64,000 bases of DNA from Pseudomonas sp. (GTDB taxonomy: Bacteria; Pseudomonadota; Gammaproteobacteria; Pseudomonadales; Pseudomonadaceae), in assembly GCF_017744435.1 (NCBI RefSeq), contig NZ_JAGIBG010000002.1, positions 62,001 to 126,000 of the forward strand, given 5' to 3'. The notes beneath the pieces are model-generated. The model was not told where the DNA came from, ran no database searches, and saw only the letters and a program-made list of their open reading frames with translations. Position numbers and translations under genes: made by a program. Within the stretch, counting starts at the first letter, position 1; the number at the start of each line of letters is the position of its first letter. Below are positions 1 through 9,835 of this stretch, one piece after another.

Positions 1-38
1 CGTCTCTTCGCCCCCGCCCACAGCCGCGAAGAAACTCA

Positions 39-461
39 ATGCCAGATCTGCGAGGGCAACCAGCAGGACTAGAGAGGGTTTCACACCTTCCAGCTATGGA
101 TAACATCCTCTCCCGCCTGGGTAACGCAGATCTCATGAACTTGTCCCAGACATCCAAAACACTCGCGCGAGCAGTCGGTCATCGTTCTTCAAACAGGGCA
201 AGCAAGCTCTCCGGTTCCATGGAGCTTCTTGCCGCCGCAGAGGGCAACCATGAAGGTGTTTTGCCTAAAGACGCATTGGCAAGAGCCGAGCATCTTCACC
301 CTCATTACCGAGGTGGCCCAAAAGAACTTATGCGTATGTGGCAAGGTTCGCGGCAGGCAGACTCTTATGAAGATCCCTCTCCTGCATCGGCAATCGTAGG
401 TCCTGGCGGGGTTCTGGGCATCAGACAAGGCCAGCAAACACAATGGCTATCACCACGTTGA
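39..461 (+). CDS. Hypothetical protein with F-box-like segment, possibly 5'-partial
   Basis: I do not recognise this protein as a named family. Residues 17-45 read like an F-box helix pair (LP..DNILSRLGNADLMNLSQTSKTLA..V), a eukaryote-type protein-interaction module sometimes found in bacterial effectors. The reading frame stays open back to base 3, so the true start may lie outside the window and ATG 39 is only the first visible start. Codon use (AGG, AGA, CTA, many A/T third positions) differs from the GC-rich genes next door, which suggests recent acquisition. It ends 20 bases before the groEL terminator hairpin and converges on groEL. No signal peptide or membrane segment is visible. Function unknown; the F-box reading is by eye. 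Confidence 0.5.
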   Translation: MPDLRGQPAGLERVSHLPAMDNILSRLGNADLMNLSQTSKTLARAVGHRSSNRASKLSGSMELLAAAEGNHEGVLPKDALARAEHLHPHYRGGPKELMRMWQGSRQADSYEDPSPASAIVGPGGVLGIRQGQQTQWLSPR

Positions 462-480
462 TGTAAGCCCATCCGAAATG

Positions 481-514
481 AAAAAGCCCCGGTTTTCACG
501 AACCGGGGCTTTTT
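481..514. terminator. Bidirectional intrinsic terminator between groEL and the upstream ORF
   Basis: A 14-base inverted repeat (AAAAAGCCCCGGTT / AACCGGGGCTTTTT) with a 6-base loop has a T-run on either strand. It can end groEL transcripts on the minus strand and the convergent F-box-like ORF on the plus strand. Confidence 0.9.
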
Positions 515-538
515 CTTGGTGCAGGGGGTAAGGCTGGC

Positions 539-2185
<1,647 letters not shown>

Positions 2186-2230
2186 TTAATCCTTGGAAAT
2201 CTTTGGAGTAACGGGAAGTCGGGGGTGAAA

Positions 2231-2524
2231 TCAGCCTTCGATAACGGCGAGGATTTCGTTCTCGGCCATGACCAGCAGGTCTTCGCCATCGACTTTCACG
2301 GTGTTGCTGCCCGAGTAAGGGCCGAAAACCACTTTGTCACCGACTTTCACGGCCAGCGCACGTACTTCGCCGTTTTCCAGGACGCGACCGGTGCCAACAG
2401 CAACGACTTCGCCGCGGTTTGGTTTTTCAGCGGCCGAACCCGGCAGGACGATACCGCCAGCGGTTTTCGATTCTTCTTCGCTGCGACGGATGACTACGCG
2501 GTCATGCAGAGGACGAAGCTTCAT
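2231..2524 (-). CDS. groES: Co-chaperonin GroES (Hsp10)
   Basis: 97-residue co-chaperonin that caps the GroEL ring. It begins [14 protein letters not shown] and contains the mobile-loop segment [18 protein letters not shown] and the GxV..VGxG beta-barrel core, all typical. An in-frame ATG 30 bases upstream would add ten residues but lacks family support, so 2524 is chosen. First gene of the groESL operon, with a sigma32-like promoter at 2671-2700. Confidence 0.98.
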   Translation of the reverse strand: MKLRPLHDRVVIRRSEEESKTAGGIVLPGSAAEKPNRGEVVAVGTGRVLENGEVRALAVKVGDKVVFGPYSGSNTVKVDGEDLLVMAENEILAVIEG

Positions 2525-2670
2525 TGTCGATCTCTCCCAAATTGTGGTTTTCATCGGCCGGTATCGACACCGGCGGGTTGATGCGGTCCGGCGTTGCCGG
2601 GGGTGGCCCGCAAAGGGCGAACCACCTGTGTCATGACTGGTGTTGCCACCAGAAACCTTGCGGTGACCAC

Positions 2671-2700
2671 ATACATGAGGCCGCCATATTCAATTACAAG
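2671..2700 (-). promoter_or_regulatory. Sigma32-like heat-shock promoter of groESL
   Basis: On the minus strand, CTTGTAA (2694-2700), a 13-base spacer and CCTCATGTAT (2671-2680) resemble the sigma32 consensus CTTGAAA-N13-15-CCCATNT. It lies about 150 bases before groES. No CIRCE inverted repeat is seen, consistent with RpoH control in Pseudomonas. Identified by eye. Confidence 0.6.
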
Positions 2701-2730
2701 GCTTGATATGCAAAATTTTTCAGCCGGTTG

Positions 2731-2761
2731 AAAAAGACCGGGGCCGCTTGTGCGGCCCCGG
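2731..2761 (-). terminator. Intrinsic terminator of fxsA
   Basis: Perfect 10-base stem CCGGGGCCGC/GCGGCCCCGG (2738-2761) with a 4-base loop. On the minus strand it is followed by TCTTTTTC. It lies 15 bases after the fxsA stop and isolates fxsA from groES. Confidence 0.9.
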
Positions 2762-2775
2762 GGTGACAGGTCTGG

Positions 2776-3237
2776 TTATTTGTCGCGGCGCTCGTACTCG
2801 CCTTCGATCACGTTCGGGCGATGGCCGCCATCACGCGGCTGCGCCTGGAACGGGTCGTCCTGGAACGCACGCTGGCGCATGGACTGGGCTTCGGCGCGCT
2901 CGCGCATCTTGCGGGCGGCCAGGTGGCGGGTGAACGGCAGCAGGCACAGCAGGCCCAGCACGTCGCTGATGAAGCCTGGCAGCAGCAGCAAACCACCACC
3001 CACGGCCAACATCAGACCCTGGAACATGTCCTCGGCGGGCAGTTCGCCACGCTGCAGGCTTTCACGGGCACGCAGGGCGGTGGCGAGGCCCGCCACACGC
3101 ACCACCAGCACACCCAGGGCGGAGCCGGCGATGATCAGCAGCAGCGCCGGGAAGAAACCGATGGCGCCGGCAACCTTGACGAAGACGAACAGCTCCAGCA
3201 CCGGGAACAGTAGAAACAGCAGTAGAAAAGCACGCAT
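2776..3237 (-). CDS. fxsA: FxsA family membrane protein
   Basis: 153-residue inner-membrane protein of the FxsA family; overproduction of E. coli FxsA relieves F-plasmid exclusion of phage T7, and its cellular role is unclear. The N terminus MRAFLLLFLLFPVLELFVF begins the first membrane segment; further hydrophobic segments lie near residues 25-50 and 75-100. The C-terminal third is charged and cytoplasmic (ARKMRERAEAQ, EGEYERRDK). ATG 3237 is preferred over the in-frame TTG at 3240. Upstream of groES on the same strand, separated by its own terminator; the fxsA-groESL order is common in gammaproteobacteria. Confidence 0.9.
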   Translation of the reverse strand: MRAFLLLFLLFPVLELFVFVKVAGAIGFFPALLLIIAGSALGVLVVRVAGLATALRARESLQRGELPAEDMFQGLMLAVGGGLLLLPGFISDVLGLLCLLPFTRHLAARKMRERAEAQSMRQRAFQDDPFQAQPRDGGHRPNVIEGEYERRDK

Positions 3238-3304
3238 CAAAGCATTCCTCGTCGGAAGAGACCCTTCCTGTAAGACCTACAGATGGATGCGTGCGCTCGG
3301 GATT

Positions 3305-4036
3305 TCAAGCCTCGACTTCAGTCGCAGCCGGCCATTGGTCGGCGCGCGCCAGCAGAACCAGGGCTTCGCGGACTTGTGTCGGCGTGTTGCAAGGCGCGGG
3401 GAACGCCAACCAGTAGATACCTTGGCCGATACGCAGGTGCATGCCTTCGCTGTCGATACCTACCATCTGCGCCGGTACGCTGCGCGGCAGGTCGCTCAGC
3501 TCGACGTAGTGGGCGATGGCATTGGCATGGTCGCTGTTCATGTGCTCGATCATGCTCGTCTCGGCCTTGCCCGCGAACGGATTGGCCAGGGTCACCTGGT
3601 CGAGCCAGTGGATCGCGCCGAAACCACCGATGTAGCGATGGCGCACCGGCTGCAGGACCCAGAAGTCGAAATCGTGGGCCTTGTGGTAGTTGGCTGCATC
3701 GGGGAAATAGCGGTAGTAGCGCTCGGCCGCCGCCTCGATGGCGACCTCGTCGACCAGCTTGTGCGCTTCGGCCATCACCGTCAGGCGGCCTACCGCCTGC
3801 ACGTCCTCGGCCTCACGCTCACCCACCAGCAGCGAGCACTTGGGGTCCTTGAGCAGGTTGTGGGTGTGCTGGGCAATGCGGCTGATCAGGATCAGCGGGT
3901 TGCCCTCGGCATCCAGGCAGTAAGGCACCACCGAACCGAACGGGAAGCCCGGCATGGACTTGGAATGGGTCGAGAGCACGCCGCGGTATTCCTTGAGCAG
4001 CAGTTCCCGGGCGGGGCGGATGGCGTTGGTACTCAC
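3305..4036 (-). CDS. HugZ-type heme-utilization / pyridoxamine phosphate oxidase-fold protein
   Basis: 243-residue protein with an N-terminal PNPOx-like split-barrel domain (LLKEYRGVLSTHSKSMPGFPFGS, residues about 12-150) and a C-terminal DUF2470 domain containing IEHMNSDHANAIAHY, the combination found in HugZ-like heme-degrading or heme-binding proteins. No neighbouring heme-uptake genes are visible, so the substrate is inferred. The start is GTG at 4034-4036, with AGGAG about nine bases upstream on the minus strand. Single gene, followed by fxsA after 67 bases. Confidence 0.8.
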   Translation of the reverse strand: MSTNAIRPARELLLKEYRGVLSTHSKSMPGFPFGSVVPYCLDAEGNPLILISRIAQHTHNLLKDPKCSLLVGEREAEDVQAVGRLTVMAEAHKLVDEVAIEAAAERYYRYFPDAANYHKAHDFDFWVLQPVRHRYIGGFGAIHWLDQVTLANPFAGKAETSMIEHMNSDHANAIAHYVELSDLPRSVPAQMVGIDSEGMHLRIGQGIYWLAFPAPCNTPTQVREALVLLARADQWPAATEVEA

Positions 4037-4112
4037 TTGGGGGGCTCCTGGCGGCGGACTGGATAAGTGACAAGATAAGCATTATCACATCCAGTGCCAA
4101 TTATTGCGCATA

Positions 4113-4145
4113 CCTCCTGTGGAAGCCGCGCTTGCCGGCGAAAGG
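4113..4145. repeat. Single degenerate REP-like element
   Basis: CTCCTGTGGAAGCCGCG then CTTGCCGGCGAAAGG resembles the REP unit found as inverted pairs elsewhere in this window, here as one diverged copy between the HugZ-type and DUF481 genes. It directly abuts the terminator hairpin at 4144-4160. Confidence 0.5.
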
Positions 4146-4160
4146 GGCGCATAGCGCCCC
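4144..4160 (-). terminator. Hairpin after DUF481 gene
   Basis: 7-base perfect stem GGGGCGC/GCGCCCC with a 3-base loop, eight bases after the stop of the DUF481 gene. There is no long T-run, so termination strength is uncertain. Confidence 0.5.
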
Positions 4161-4168
4161 CATACGGT

Positions 4169-5179
4169 CTACCAGGTCACACCGAAACCGGCGGTGTAAC
4201 GGGTCTTGTCCAGGTCGCTATCCCGCGTCCCGGTAATGATGTCCTTCTCCGCCTTGAGGTTGAGCGAGGCCCATTCGGTGACCTTGTAGCGCAGCCCCAC
4301 CTCGGCATCCAGCGCGTAGTCGGCCACGCCGCCCAGCGGCTTGGCAAACTCGCCATTGGTGAACAGCTGGACGTTCTTGCCGATCAGGTAGCGGGTGTAG
4401 TCCCACTTCACCGCCGCCGAGTAGAAGTTGTCCTTGGCACCGTCCTGGTACTCGAAGTCGGTACGGTTGATCAGCGAACCCAGCGAGAACGCGCCCAGTT
4501 CGTCGTCCCAGAACTGGTAGCCAGGGCCGGTACCGACCGTGCGCTGGCGGGATAGCTCTTCGATGCGGTCGCGTTTGTACTCCATGCGCCCCTGCCAGAA
4601 CCACTTCTCGGTGATGAAGCGGTCAAGTGCGTACTCGGCGCTCCAGTTGTCGGTGGTGGTGACATCGTCCTTGGATTCGCGGTTGTATTCGCCTTCGGCA
4701 TTGTGCCGCCAGCGGCCGTGGCGGGCGGTGGTCTTGAAGTCGATGTCGTAGTCGTCGCTGTTGGTCTCGGCGCGCTTGTAGTCCATGGCCACATCGACAT
4801 TGCCTTTCCAGATGAAGTCCTCGACCAGCGGTTTGGGCTTCATGATCTGCTGGACACTGGCCAGATCGACCGTCTTCGGCGCATCACCGTTGGCCAGGGT
4901 CACCTTGCCCGGCTCGGCGGCCTTGAGCGACTTGGCCTTCTCACCGCTGTAGGCGTCCTGCTTGACCAGCAGTTCCTGGTCGCTTTCCAGGGTCTTGACC
5001 TGTTTCCAGTCCAGCGAGATCGAGCCGCCATACGGGGTTTCCAGCAGTAGCTTGCCACCGTCGAAAACGCGGATCTTGCCGCTGAGCCGGTCTCCGTTCT
5101 TCATCCACACAGTGTCGGCGAACGCCGGGGCGGCGCACAGCGAAGCGGTCAACAGGCAAAGCAAGGATCTAGAATACAT
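4169..5179 (-). CDS. DUF481 (YdiY-like) outer-membrane protein
   Basis: 336 residues. Start MYSRSLLCLLTASLCAAPAFA is a clear Sec signal peptide with cleavage after AFA near residue 21; the longer ORF start at 5278 would bury it and is rejected. Residues 22-110 form a small SH3/LSm-like region (DTVWMKNGDRLSGKI). Residues about 130-336 alternate charged and aromatic positions as in an outer-membrane beta-barrel, ending with aromatic W (YTAGFGVTW) typical for BAM recognition. This matches DUF481 proteins related to E. coli YdiY; function unknown. Monocistronic, divergent from the atl-like gene. Confidence 0.85.
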   Translation of the reverse strand: MYSRSLLCLLTASLCAAPAFADTVWMKNGDRLSGKIRVFDGGKLLLETPYGGSISLDWKQVKTLESDQELLVKQDAYSGEKAKSLKAAEPGKVTLANGDAPKTVDLASVQQIMKPKPLVEDFIWKGNVDVAMDYKRAETNSDDYDIDFKTTARHGRWRHNAEGEYNRESKDDVTTTDNWSAEYALDRFITEKWFWQGRMEYKRDRIEELSRQRTVGTGPGYQFWDDELGAFSLGSLINRTDFEYQDGAKDNFYSAAVKWDYTRYLIGKNVQLFTNGEFAKPLGGVADYALDAEVGLRYKVTEWASLNLKAEKDIITGTRDSDLDKTRYTAGFGVTW

Positions 5180-5332
5180 AAGCGCGCTACAGGTTCGATT
5201 TGACGAAAAAAGCCGGGCATTATCCAGATACCCAAGACCAGAGCAAGGACTGACCCAGGAGCATGCGATTGAGTTCAACGCCCATTTGCCGCAACCATTC
5301 GTCCGGTTTCATCCCAGGCCAGGGCTGCTCTG

Positions 5333-5686
5333 ATGTCTGAGCCATATGTGCATGCCGCGGAATCACCAGAGGCCCGACGAACGGCGCTGTTTACCGTCCT
5401 GGGACAAGTGCCGCCCGGCAAGGTCGTGACCTATGGCCAGCTTGCCGAGTTGGCGGGACTGGGCCGGGCGGCGCGCTGGGTTGGCCGAGTGCTCGGGCAA
5501 CTGCCAGCGGACAGCCGCCTGCCATGGCACAGAGTGGTCGGTGCGGGCGGCCGCTTGAGCCTCGCGGCAAGCACGCCCTCTGGCGACGAACAGCGGGCAC
5601 GCCTAAGGGCAGAAGGTGTTGAAGTGTCTAATAATCGTGTGGGAATAGCGCGCCATGGCTGGCGCCCGATGGAGCACAGCGGTTAG
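5333..5686 (+). CDS. Alkyltransferase-like (ATL) DNA base-flipping protein
   Basis: 117 residues, the size of ATL proteins rather than of a full O6-methylguanine methyltransferase. The DNA-binding segment includes VPPGKVVTYGQLAELAGL (26-43) and the Arg-finger region GRAARWVGRVL. The usual active-site PCHR is PWHR at 64-67, so Trp65 replaces the acceptor Cys. ATL proteins bind O6-alkylguanine without repairing it and hand it to nucleotide excision repair. Divergent from the DUF481 gene and 43 bases before the ampG-like gene. Confidence 0.9.
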   Translation: MSEPYVHAAESPEARRTALFTVLGQVPPGKVVTYGQLAELAGLGRAARWVGRVLGQLPADSRLPWHRVVGAGGRLSLAASTPSGDEQRARLRAEGVEVSNNRVGIARHGWRPMEHSG

Positions 5687-5729
5687 AGTGCGCGCTTTGT
5701 TTTCGCAAATTTGAGGCAGATGTTGGCCC

Positions 5730-7277
5730 ATGCCCCGTAAAACCTGGCGCGCTGCGCTTGCTGCCTATGCCAGCCCGTCTACCTTGGTACTTTTGCTGCT
5801 GGGCTTCGCCGCCGGCCTGCCTTACATGCTGGTGTTCTCGACCCTGTCGGTGTGGCTGCGCGAAGCGGGCGTGGCCCGTGAAACCATTGGCTACGCCAGC
5901 CTGATCGGCTTGGCCTATGCCTTCAAATGGGTCTGGTCACCCCTGCTCGACCAGTGGCGCCTGCCGCTGCTTGGCGGCCTGGGGCGGCGCCGTTCGTGGC
6001 TGTTGCTGTCGCAAGCGCTGGTGGTGATCGGCCTGGTCGGCATGAGCTTGTGCGACCCGCAGCAACACCTTTCCTGGCTGATCGCCCTGGCGGTGCTGGT
6101 GGCCTTTGCCTCGGCCACCCAGGACATCGCCGTCGATGCCTATCGCCTCGAGATTGCCGACGACCAGCGCCAGGCGGCCCTCGCCGCCAGCTACATGGCC
6201 GGTTACCGGGTCGCCGCCCTGCTCGCGACCGCAGGCGCACTGTTCTTCGCCGAATGGTTCGGTTCCACCGGCTACAGCTACCTGCACAAGGCTTGGGCTG
6301 GCACCTACGTGCTGTTCGGCGTGATGATGCTGCCGGCCCTGTTCACCACCTTGGTCATGCGTGAGCCTCCCGTACCGATGCGCACCCAGCTGTCGGCCGC
6401 GCGCTATGGCCTGATGCACCAGATGGCCTCGGTGTTCGTGCTGATCATCCTGCTGGTGTCGGTACCGGCCAGCTTCACCCAGATGTTCAACACCGGCTGG
6501 TCGAGCGTCATTTCCGGCGATGCGACGCCACTCGACCTGTTGCTCGAAGACCGCGCCTTCCTGCGCCTGATCCTCTACGTGCTGCTGACCTGGGCCTGCC
6601 TTTCGAGCATGGGCCGTCGAGGCCTGGCCCCAGTGCTGACACCGGTGCACGACTTCATCGCGCGCTATCGCTGGCAGGCGCTGTTGCTGCTCGGTCTGAT
6701 TGCCACCTATCGCATGTCGGACACGGTCATGGGCGTAATGGCCAACGTGTTCTATATCGACATGGGCTTCACCAAGGACCAGATCGCCAGCGTCAGCAAA
6801 GTCTTCGGCCTGATCATGACCCTGGTGGGTGCCGGCGTCGGCGGCTTGCTGATCGTGCGCTTTGGCATCCTGCCGATCCTGTTCATCGGCGGCGCCGCCT
6901 CGGCAGCCACCAACCTGCTGTTCCTGATGCTGTCGGACATGGGGCCGAACCTGGAAATGCTGGTGGTGACCATTTCGCTGGACAACTTCAGCTCGGGCCT
7001 GGCCACCTCGGCGTTCGTCGCCTACCTGTCGAGCCTGACCAACCTGAAGTTCTCGGCCACGCAATATGCGCTGCTCAGCTCGATCATGCTGTTGCTGCCG
7101 CGCCTGATCGGCGGGTATTCAGGGGTGATGGTGGAAAAGTACGGGTATCACGACTTCTTCATGATCACTGCGCTGTTGGGCGTTCCGACCTTGATCCTGA
7201 TTGCGCTGCACTGGCGCCAGGAAGTGAGCCGGGGAAAGCAGGTACCGGTGGATAACCCGGCGGCCGAGCAGCCCTGA
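5730..7277 (+). CDS. ampG: AmpG-type muropeptide permease (MFS)
   Basis: 515-residue MFS transporter with about 12-14 hydrophobic segments, opening with LLLGFAAGLPYMLVFSTLSVWLREAGV, the AmpG signature; GYASLIGLAYAFKWVWSPLLDQ and the SATQDIAVDAYRLEI loop also match AmpG. AmpG imports GlcNAc-anhydroMurNAc peptides from the periplasm for cell-wall recycling and, where AmpR/AmpC exist, feeds beta-lactamase induction. Pseudomonads carry two related proteins (AmpG, AmpP); this one matches AmpG better in length and signature, but I cannot exclude the paralog. Converges on an MFS efflux gene across a REP pair. Confidence 0.85.
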   Translation: MPRKTWRAALAAYASPSTLVLLLLGFAAGLPYMLVFSTLSVWLREAGVARETIGYASLIGLAYAFKWVWSPLLDQWRLPLLGGLGRRRSWLLLSQALVVIGLVGMSLCDPQQHLSWLIALAVLVAFASATQDIAVDAYRLEIADDQRQAALAASYMAGYRVAALLATAGALFFAEWFGSTGYSYLHKAWAGTYVLFGVMMLPALFTTLVMREPPVPMRTQLSAARYGLMHQMASVFVLIILLVSVPASFTQMFNTGWSSVISGDATPLDLLLEDRAFLRLILYVLLTWACLSSMGRRGLAPVLTPVHDFIARYRWQALLLLGLIATYRMSDTVMGVMANVFYIDMGFTKDQIASVSKVFGLIMTLVGAGVGGLLIVRFGILPILFIGGAASAATNLLFLMLSDMGPNLEMLVVTISLDNFSSGLATSAFVAYLSSLTNLKFSATQYALLSSIMLLLPRLIGGYSGVMVEKYGYHDFFMITALLGVPTLILIALHWRQEVSRGKQVPVDNPAAEQP

Positions 7278-7289
7278 TAGCTCTCAAAA

Positions 7290-7402
7290 GCCTGTTCCGG
7301 CCTCTTCGCGGGTGAACCCGCTCCCACAAGGTTCCCCACTTGCCTTGAAAGCAGTGGTGTACCTGTGGGAGCGGGTTCACCCGCGAAAGGGCCGGTACAG
7401 GC
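7290..7402. repeat. Inverted pair of REP elements
   Basis: Left unit about 7290-7328 and right unit about 7365-7402 are inverted copies sharing CGCGGGTGAACCCGCTCCCACA, with about 36 bases between them. It lies between the convergent ampG and MFS genes and may act as a transcriptional barrier. The family is the common P. putida extragenic palindrome. Confidence 0.85.
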
Positions 7403-7410
7403 AACGAAGA

Positions 7411-8655
7411 TTACTGAGCGACAGCCCCTTCCCCAGGTCGCCCACCTACCACGAACCAGAGCGGCCACAGCGCCAGGGCACCTGCCACGCCAGCCGCGAG
7501 GGCAAAGTGCAACAGGCTCGCCCCCGCCCCGATCATCGCCAGTAGCGCCCCGCCCAGCCCCAGCAAGGCAATGGTGATCATCCCCAGCATCGCCGACACC
7601 AGCCCCTTGCTCTGCTCGCTGGCGAACAGCGTCATGCGGTACAGCACGGCGTTGGCCACGCCCAGCCCCAATGCATACAGCGACATGCCGGCGACCACAC
7701 TGGTCACCGTCGGCCACACCCAGGTCGCCAGCACCATCAGGCACAGCCCGGCCAGGTACGGCCCCAGCGCACCGCGTACCAGGGCCGGCAACGGGTAACG
7801 ATCGGCGATGCGGTTGATGATCAGGTTACCCAGGATCAACCCACCGAACACCGGCAACTGCCACAGTGCATATTCCATCGTGCTCAGCCCCTCGTCGTGA
7901 ATCAGCAGCACCGGCGAAAGACCGATCCAGCCAATCAGCGGCAGGCCTACCAGGCCCAGCGCGGCACTGCCGGCGACGAACTTGCGGTTGGCCAGCAGCT
8001 GGCCGTAACCGGCGAGCAGTGGCAGCAGGTGGATCGGGGTGAACGGCAGGCGTGAACCATCACGACGCTCCACGCCGAGGGTTTCCGGCATCAGGCGATG
8101 CAACAGCAGCCAGCACAGCACCGCACCGATGGCGAAGGCCACGAACAGCCAGCGCCAGTCCAGCCATTGCAGCATGAGGGTACCGACCAGCGGGCCGAGC
8201 AGCGGCGACAGCAAGGCGATGTTCGCCAGCAACGCCATCATGCGCACCGCGTCCGCTTCGCTGAACGATTCGTTCAGTGCCGGGTAGCTGACCGTCACCA
8301 CGAAGCCCAGGCCGATGCCCTGCAGCAGGCGCAGCAGGTTGAACAAGCCAATGTCCTGCACCCAGTAGGTGGCCAGGCAGGCGACGCCGAAGAAGGCACA
8401 GCCGGCCAGCAGCAGCGGGCGACGCCCGTAACGGTCGGCCAACGGGCCGATCAGCCATTGCAGCACCACGCCACCGAGCAGGTACAGGTTGAGTGCATGG
8501 GGGATGTACTCGGGGCTGGCGTTCAGGTGCTCGACCACCACCGGCATGGCCGGCATCACGGCGTCGCTGGCCAGGTAGGTGAGCAGCTCGAACAGGGCCA
8601 GGGTCAGGCCGAACAAGAGGGCCCGAAGAGGCGTGATATAGAGCAGTGGTTTCAT
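7411..8655 (-). CDS. MFS drug efflux transporter (MdfA/Bcr-like)
   Basis: 414 residues with 12 hydrophobic segments. LYLLGGVVLQWLIGPLADRYGRRPLLLAG (about residues 58-86) carries the MFS motif A (GPLADRYGRRP). YLASDAVMPAMP in the first membrane segment and LLQGIGLGFVVTVSYPALNESF recall MdfA/Cmr and Bcr-type proton antiporters that export drugs or other cationic and neutral compounds. The substrate cannot be read from sequence. Single gene between two REP pairs. Confidence 0.8.
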   Translation of the reverse strand: MKPLLYITPLRALLFGLTLALFELLTYLASDAVMPAMPVVVEHLNASPEYIPHALNLYLLGGVVLQWLIGPLADRYGRRPLLLAGCAFFGVACLATYWVQDIGLFNLLRLLQGIGLGFVVTVSYPALNESFSEADAVRMMALLANIALLSPLLGPLVGTLMLQWLDWRWLFVAFAIGAVLCWLLLHRLMPETLGVERRDGSRLPFTPIHLLPLLAGYGQLLANRKFVAGSAALGLVGLPLIGWIGLSPVLLIHDEGLSTMEYALWQLPVFGGLILGNLIINRIADRYPLPALVRGALGPYLAGLCLMVLATWVWPTVTSVVAGMSLYALGLGVANAVLYRMTLFASEQSKGLVSAMLGMITIALLGLGGALLAMIGAGASLLHFALAAGVAGALALWPLWFVVGGRPGEGAVAQ

Positions 8656-8745
8656 GATGGCGTATCGGGTGCAGGCGGGGGGGACAGGCTATATGCCAGA
8701 AATGGCGGGGAATTGCTGTGAACAAGTGTAAGGGAACAGAAATAG

Positions 8746-8867
8746 CCGGGGCCGCTTCGCGCCCCTTCGCGGGCACGCCCGCTCCCACAGGTACTGCACA
8801 AGTCTCGAAGCTTGTGCGATACCTGTGGGAGCGGGCGTGCCCGCGAAGGGGCGCGAAGCGGCCCCGG
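8746..8867. repeat. REP pair with perfect 48-base inverted arms
   Basis: Arms 8746-8793 and 8820-8867 are exact reverse complements over 48 bases with a 26-base spacer, itself partly self-complementary (GCACAAG...CTTGTGC). It lies between the start of the MFS gene and the end of the mechanosensitive channel gene, both on the minus strand. It is the best-conserved REP pair in the window. Confidence 0.92.
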
Positions 8868-8878
8868 TTGCCACGCGA

Positions 8879-9721
8879 TTACTGCGCTGCAGTCTCCTGC
8901 ACCACGCGGATCACCCGCTGCGGGAACGGAATGTCGATGCCTTCGGCGCGCAAGCGGTCACGGGCGTGCTCGTTGAGCATGAACATCACGTCCCAGTAGT
9001 CGGCGGTCTTGGTCCACAGGCGCAGCGACACGGTGATCGAGCTGTCGCCCAAGGTCGAGACTACCGCTTGTGGCGCCGGGTCCGGCAGCACGCGCGGGTC
9101 CTGCGCCAGCTCCAGCAGCACCTGACGGGCCTTCTGCAGGTCTGCCTCGTAGTCCACGCCCACATCGAACACCACCTTGCGCGTCGGCTGGCGGTTGGTA
9201 TTGGTGATGATGCCGTTGGACAGGGCACCGTTGGGCATGATCACCGTCTTGTTGTCACCGGTGCGCAGCACGGTGTGGAAGATCTGGATGCTGTCGACGG
9301 TACCCGCCACGCCCTGCGCTTCGATCCAGTCGCCGATGCGGAACGGGCGGAACATCAGGATCAGCACGCCACCGGCGAAGTTCGCCAGGCTGCCCTGCAA
9401 GGCCAGGCCGATGGCCAGGCCGGCGGCACCGATGGCGGCGACGAACGAGGTGGTCTCGATGCCGATCATCGACGCCACGCTGACGAACAGCAGCACTTTC
9501 AGCACGATGTTCGACAAGGTGCTGATGAAACCTTGCAGTGCCAGGTCGGCGTTACGCAGGCCAACCAGTTTGCCCAGGCGGGTGCTGACCTTGTTGACGA
9601 TCCACCAGCCGACCGCGAGGGTCAGCAGTGCCAGCAGCAGGCGGCTGCCGTATTCCATGATCAAGGGGATCCAGGTCTGCGATTGGCGGACCAGCTGATC
9701 GACTTCAGCGTTCAAATCCAT
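8879..9721 (-). CDS. mscS: Small-conductance mechanosensitive channel, MscS family
   Basis: 280 residues, close to E. coli MscS (286). Three membrane segments near 22-45, 60-82 and 88-115; TM3 is the glycine/alanine-rich pore helix AAIGAAGLAIGLALQGSLANFAGG, the MscS hallmark. The beta and alpha-beta vestibule follow (FRIGDWIEAQGVAGTV, then NKTVIMPNGAL). It opens on membrane tension during osmotic downshock. Starts at ATG 9721; single gene downstream of yajQ on the same strand. Confidence 0.93.
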   Translation of the reverse strand: MDLNAEVDQLVRQSQTWIPLIMEYGSRLLLALLTLAVGWWIVNKVSTRLGKLVGLRNADLALQGFISTLSNIVLKVLLFVSVASMIGIETTSFVAAIGAAGLAIGLALQGSLANFAGGVLILMFRPFRIGDWIEAQGVAGTVDSIQIFHTVLRTGDNKTVIMPNGALSNGIITNTNRQPTRKVVFDVGVDYEADLQKARQVLLELAQDPRVLPDPAPQAVVSTLGDSSITVSLRLWTKTADYWDVMFMLNEHARDRLRAEGIDIPFPQRVIRVVQETAAQ

Positions 9722-9835
9722 AGTTATCTCCTGATGCCTGACGGCACGTGCACAGTAAAGCAGGCCGCCGGCATTTCAGCGGCCAAGGACCCCATGGACA
9801 TCATTGCGCCATCGGGGTTCCGGACAACCCTGCGA

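Noticed and set aside
7290..7402. REP repeats as a CRISPR array
   Set aside because: Units occur as isolated inverted pairs at separate gene borders, not as regularly spaced direct repeats with unique spacers.
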